A stretch of 64,000 bases of DNA from Hevea brasiliensis (Eukaryota; Streptophyta; Magnoliopsida; Malpighiales; Euphorbiaceae): the NCBI RefSeq assembly GCF_030052815.1, contig NC_079496.1, forward strand, positions 72,653,652 through 72,717,651, in the 5' to 3' direction. The notes under the pieces are model-generated. The model worked only from the letters and a program-made list of their open reading frames with translations, was not told the origin of the DNA and made no database searches. The translations under genes and the position numbers were made by a program. Shown one piece after another: positions 60,237 to 64,000 of the stretch (position 1 is its first letter; every line of letters begins with the position of its first letter).

Positions 60237-62800
60237 TTGTAAATATGCTTATAATGAAAAGAAAAAAACTGTGAGGGACCATTACTGAATTTTGGCCAGC
60301 ATAAGGGGGAGGGTGATTTGCATGATTTGAATAGTTTGAATGGGTATATAAACTTTAGTTAGTTGAATGACTATGGTTAAAGGTATGTAATCAAGTAAAT
60401 GCAAAAATTAGTGTGAATTAGGATTTGGACATTAGGGTTTAGGGACCAAAAATGTGAAGAAGTGCTAAATGATGTCTTTGACATAGTTTAAGGAAAGAAA
60501 TAGTCATTTGTGACCTAATTAAGTGTGTTAAAAGTGTTTGAATCAAAGCCAAATTCGGATTGGGTATGCACCTTGACCAAAAGTCAACTTTGAGGGACCA
60601 AAAATTGGAATTTTGCAAGTCCAATTGGTATGGGACCAATTGGGACTGAAAATAGGTACTATATGACACAATTTTCATTTAGGAAGCATGCCTAAAAAGT
60701 GATCAAAACCTAGTGAACAAACTGACCAAACTTGAAAATCTGCAGTATGAACAGTAATCGTGTTTGGGTCATAACTTGAGCTAGGAAGGTCTAAAGGACC
60801 TGAAATTTTACCAGTGGTTAGATGAGATATAGACCTAAAACTTTAATTAAGAACAAAAATCCAAATTATGCCATTAACCAAGTCATTTGGCCACCCCAAT
60901 TTGGTGACTTAAATCTGCCAGCACCAGAAAATTACCCAGAATTCTGGGTTGTGTCTAATCCTGCAGCCATGGTTCAAATCACCATAACTTGAGCTAAAAA
61001 ACTCCAATTGGGGTGATTCAAAAAGGAGAATAAACTTAAGACATTAGGAAACATTTTCTATGAAGAAAGTTTTGCCAAATTCCAACAGTAAAGTAACCAA
61101 TGGAACTGTGTAACTTAGAACTCCAAAACTGAAAATTGGCAATTTTGCCTAAAAGACCTAAGTTTCGAGAAAACAACCAAAACCAACAAGTTTGGTGACC
61201 AAAATGTGGTATGTGGGTAAAGTTGGAATTCCCATACCTATTAAGCCTTACAAAATCAATAATTTGAATTGAATAGTGTAGTGAATAGTAACCCAAAACA
61301 CAAAATTTCAAGAACGTCGAGTTTAGCATGTTAGAGTTAGGTAAAAGTGAAGTTCAATTTATTTTTGGATTTATGCTAAATTATGGTACTGAAACACTGT
61401 AAAATTGTGTGTTTCAGTTGAAAAGAATACCAGAAAGGAACCCGAGGAACCGAGTTAAGGCTAAGAGGCGACTCGCTTGAGGTTTGTGCATAACATTACT
61501 ATGCTTTAAAATTCAATGATAAAGTGAATGAAATATGTATTTTACATTTGCTTTGAATTGTTGAAAATTTATTTGTGACATTAGTTATGTTGTTTTGACT
61601 TAAATTATTGAAAGTTATTGTGTATATTTGAAATGACAATGTTTAGCAAATAATTAAGATAAGTTTTGAAACCACAGTGTCATGACCATATATTTGAACA
61701 CCTCACTAGCACGACTAGTGGGGGTAATTAGTTTCGAATTTTGATTCCTTCTCTGGAGAAGTGTTGAGGTGTGCCAGTAGAAGAGGATGTGAATGGATAT
61801 CCATATATTTGAGCTAGCTAGCCTTGTGATGTGATTTCTCTTTAGCCTCTGGCTATTGAGATTCTATTTGTTTCGAATGGCATGAACTAACTGTGAGTTT
61901 TATAAAATGTGATTTGATACTTCAAAATGAAATTGTTTGGGATTAAAATCTCATAAATTATGTTTTGGTTTAACTCGCATGCTCAGTTCAAATTTTGAAT
62001 AAATGTGATTTTATTTCTGCATAAAGATTATTTTAGTATGTTGTGCACTACTAAGTCCTAGTACTCAGCGATAGCTTTTATAGCTGTCGCATATATATAG
62101 ACTAGAGGAGCAGTAGACTGAGCTACTGAGGATTGAGAATTTATTAGCTTGAAGTCATCGGGTATAATTTATACCCTAACTGTAAATATTTCTTTTGATG
62201 TATGTATTGCATATAAATGTATGGACATGTAAAATGGGTCTTGAGCAGCTTGTATAAAGTTTGTATGAAGTTTGTAATAAAAATTTAGTTTGAATTTCCC
62301 TTGATGTAAATTTTGTAATGATGTATATATAAATTATTTTGTCTCTAATGAAATATAAGTGGAACTATTTTATTTAATTTGAATGAGATGAATTGCTAGT
62401 ATTTTGAGGATTATTGAATTTTGGAAATTGAGAAATGTTGATTGTGAAATCTTGAGATTTGAGATTGATTGAGAGTTTGAAGTAGTGGTTGAGAAAAATT
62501 TTTAGAAGTGCTCTTTAAAGGTATTTGAAGAACTGTTTTCTCAAAATACAGACGGAACTCTGTCAAAATTTTTATAAAATTTGCAGAAAAATAAAATGGG
62601 CCAACAGTTTTAACTAGTTTTTAATTTCAATTAAATGTTTTAAATACCTATTAGAAAATGCTCACCACATAACAAAAGTAAGAAATTTGTTTTAAAATCC
62701 CTTATAGGGTACTTAATGAGTTATGGGTAGGTGAAGTGCGGTAGTTCATTAGGTATTCTACGGGATCATGTTATGCCTTACAGAGGGGTAAGGTGTGACA
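60237..62800 (+). repeat. 3' LTR of element C, right part
   Basis: ttgta duplication of B, then sequence matching 14531-17097, ending AAGGTGTGACA. Double hairpin 62051-62089. Confidence 0.93.
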
Positions 62801-62910
62801 AGCTGGAGCATTAGTTAACCCGAATGGCATTACTAAAAACTCATTATGGCCATATCGAGTTATGAAAGCAGTTTTTGGAATACTATGCTCTTGCACTTTC
62901 AACTGATAAT
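62801..62910 (-). pseudogene. RT fragment of element D (continuation across C)
   Basis: The minus strand reads [16 protein letters not shown], then [17 protein letters not shown], which joins the RT segment at 13585 once C is removed. It breaks off inside the GYYQL motif at 62910. Confidence 0.9.
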
Positions 62911-64000
62911 TGAAGGAACGGAAGCGTGAAAAACACAAGATTATACCATTGAATTCAAAAATTTTCACCTAGGGTCACATGCACCATGCAAGATTTATTT
63001 TTATCTATTTGATTTCAATAATAAACAACATATTAAAACTCTTTTAATATGTTTTTGGATCTGTATTTGCCATTTAAGATTTTAAAATTAATCAGATTAA
63101 TTTTAGAACCCTAGATTAAATCAAGAACGATTACACTAACCTCTTGATGTGCCGCAGCTGTCTGCGCTTTGAGATTCGTCTTGAGACACGGATGTTGTCC
63201 CTCTAGCTTGTCCACACCAAGAACACCTATGGCAGCCCTTGAACAGCTTCTAAAGCCTTTTCTATTAATTAAAAATTCAAGTTCTGCCTTTTAAGAGATT
63301 AGAGATGCAAACAGGACACTAGAAACAATTTCTAGTGTTCTTAATTCAAGAGATTGATGGCTAATCTCTTTGAATTGATGAGAGATGAAGAGAAATAGCT
63401 GGAGAGGCTCAAAGTGGCGTGACATATGAGAGGAGAGGCTGCTGGTTATGTTTTCTTTTCATAACCACACTTAAATAGCTAGGTTAACACATTAAACCCT
63501 AGCCACATGTCACCTTTGATTAGCTCTAGGTTTAAGTGACCCAATCACATTGTGCCAAGTGTCAAACCTATATTTAATCTTGATTTTAATCATCTTACAT
63601 GATTAAAAAATATTTGGCAAGCTTATGTGTTAAGCCATGTGTCACCATCTCATGGTGCCACGTGTCACACTGTGAAATGACCAAAATGCCCCTGTGTCTT
63701 AATTTTGAGTTCTTAACCCAAAATAATTATTTTCTTCTTCTAATTAATTTATATCAAATATAAATTAATTAATTAATCTCTATTAATTAATTTCTCATCA
63801 ATTAAATTCATATTTAAACACTTTAAATATAAATTTAATTTATACTACACATCCAATAATCTAGATTTGGTTTCAAGTCATGCTAGGGACTTTGCAATTT
63901 TATTGCAAACCAAATCTATTTAATTAATCAATTAAACTCTTTAATTAATTAATTAAATCATATTTAAATAGGTGATAACTTGTGTATGTATGTGACTTAC
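62911..64000. repeat. LTR-like sequence H, left end (runs off the right edge)
   Basis: It starts TGAAGGAACGGAAGCG exactly where D's RT stops matching. On the minus strand this ends in CCTTCA, so it has the TG...CA form of an LTR end. The content is non-coding: an ordinary stretch with no frame above 60 codons, then a strongly AT-rich part (63720-63990) with repeated TTAATTAA strings. It has none of the family A-D modules, so it is a different element, possibly Ty1/copia or an unrelated repeat; strand unknown. ataat (62906-62910) could be its target duplication. Confidence 0.45.

Larger units (their letters stand above)
13586..62800 (+). mobile_element. Ty3/gypsy element C (Tekay-like), hosts B and its passengers
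   Basis: 5' LTR 13586-17097, internal 17098-21982, 3' LTR 21983-22917 plus 60237-62800. Without the nested B element it is about 11.9 kb. Both LTR ends are TGTAACAC...GTGTGACA and a perfect 5-bp duplication (agctg) flanks it. It is complete in structure but its gag-pol is dead (many stops). Confidence 0.93.
7607..62910 (-). mobile_element. Ty3/gypsy element D (Tekay-like), split by C, right end truncated
   Basis: Minus-strand chromovirus: 3' LTR 7607-11141, PPT 11142-11154, integrase to RT 11189-13585, and RT continuing at 62801-62910 after the C insertion. The five bases agctg flank C on both sides, and RT reads through once C is removed (LTNAPA at 62801 side, then AAFMDLMN). The RT ends abruptly at 62910, where LTR-like sequence H begins; protease, gag and the 5' LTR are not in the window. 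Left flank gcaat (7602-7606) would be one copy of D's own target duplication. Confidence 0.85.

Noticed and set aside
62911..64000. Right-edge sequence as a host gene promoter or exon
   Set aside because: No open frame or splice pattern is visible, and it begins with an LTR-like end precisely where D's RT is cut.

Overview
The window looks like repeat-rich, gene-poor nuclear DNA from a eudicot plant (probably a woody one; a Euphorbiaceae-like genome is a weak guess). I see no host protein-coding gene, rRNA, tRNA or CRISPR array. Almost all of it is nested Ty3/gypsy LTR retrotransposons of the chromovirus type (Tekay/Del-like). The signs are a single gag-pol frame, CX2CX4HX4C zinc knuckles, a DPGSTHSY protease site, FIDD reverse transcriptase, an HHCC/DDE integrase with a chromodomain-like tail, a primer-binding site for initiator Met-tRNA and very long LTRs (3.1-4.2 kb). 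All copies are broken, mostly by stops and frameshifts.

Layout. Left edge, all on the minus strand: element E (gag 1-775, PBS 900-911, 5' LTR 917-4975) sits inside a second LTR, F (4976-6992), which itself interrupts an older gag fragment G (6993-7606). G is bounded on the right by element D (minus strand: 3' LTR 7607-11141, pol 11142-13585, continuing at 62801-62910). D is split by element C (plus strand, 13586-62800, target duplication agctg). C's 3' LTR is split by element B (plus, 22918-60236, duplication ttgta). B is split three times: by an antisense solo LTR, S1 (27189-31376, duplication cccca), by element A1 (plus, 32406-43481, duplication aatgt) and by element A2 (plus, 48198-59240, duplication tacag). 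At the right edge D's RT is cut by another LTR-like sequence, H (62911 to the window end). The insertion order is therefore G, D, C, B, then S1/A1/A2, a nest five deep.

How the parts work together: within each element the LTR carries promoter, polyadenylation and leader sequences, the PBS and polypurine tract prime reverse transcription, gag forms the particle, protease/RT/RNase H make the cDNA, and integrase with its tail inserts it. By eye A2's LTRs are closer to each other than A1's, so A2 looks like the younger insertion.

Four observations stand out. (1) Family A (A1, A2 and a fragment inside B) has a 75-bp, phase-0, GT-AG intron-like insertion directly behind the catalytic Glu of integrase; B, C and D lack it. 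(2) All LTR families share a pair of adjacent hairpins whose stems differ in sequence but keep pairing, followed by a splice-donor-like CAG|GTA. (3) A2 differs from A1, and its own two LTRs from each other, almost wherever the other copy has CAG or CTG; these become CGG, CCG, TCG or CG. This is what a sequencing/base-calling artefact at CHG-methylated cytosines would look like, and it accounts for much of A2's apparent frame loss. (4) B's pol was replaced by about 570 bp that I cannot assign, followed by a piece of A-type integrase.
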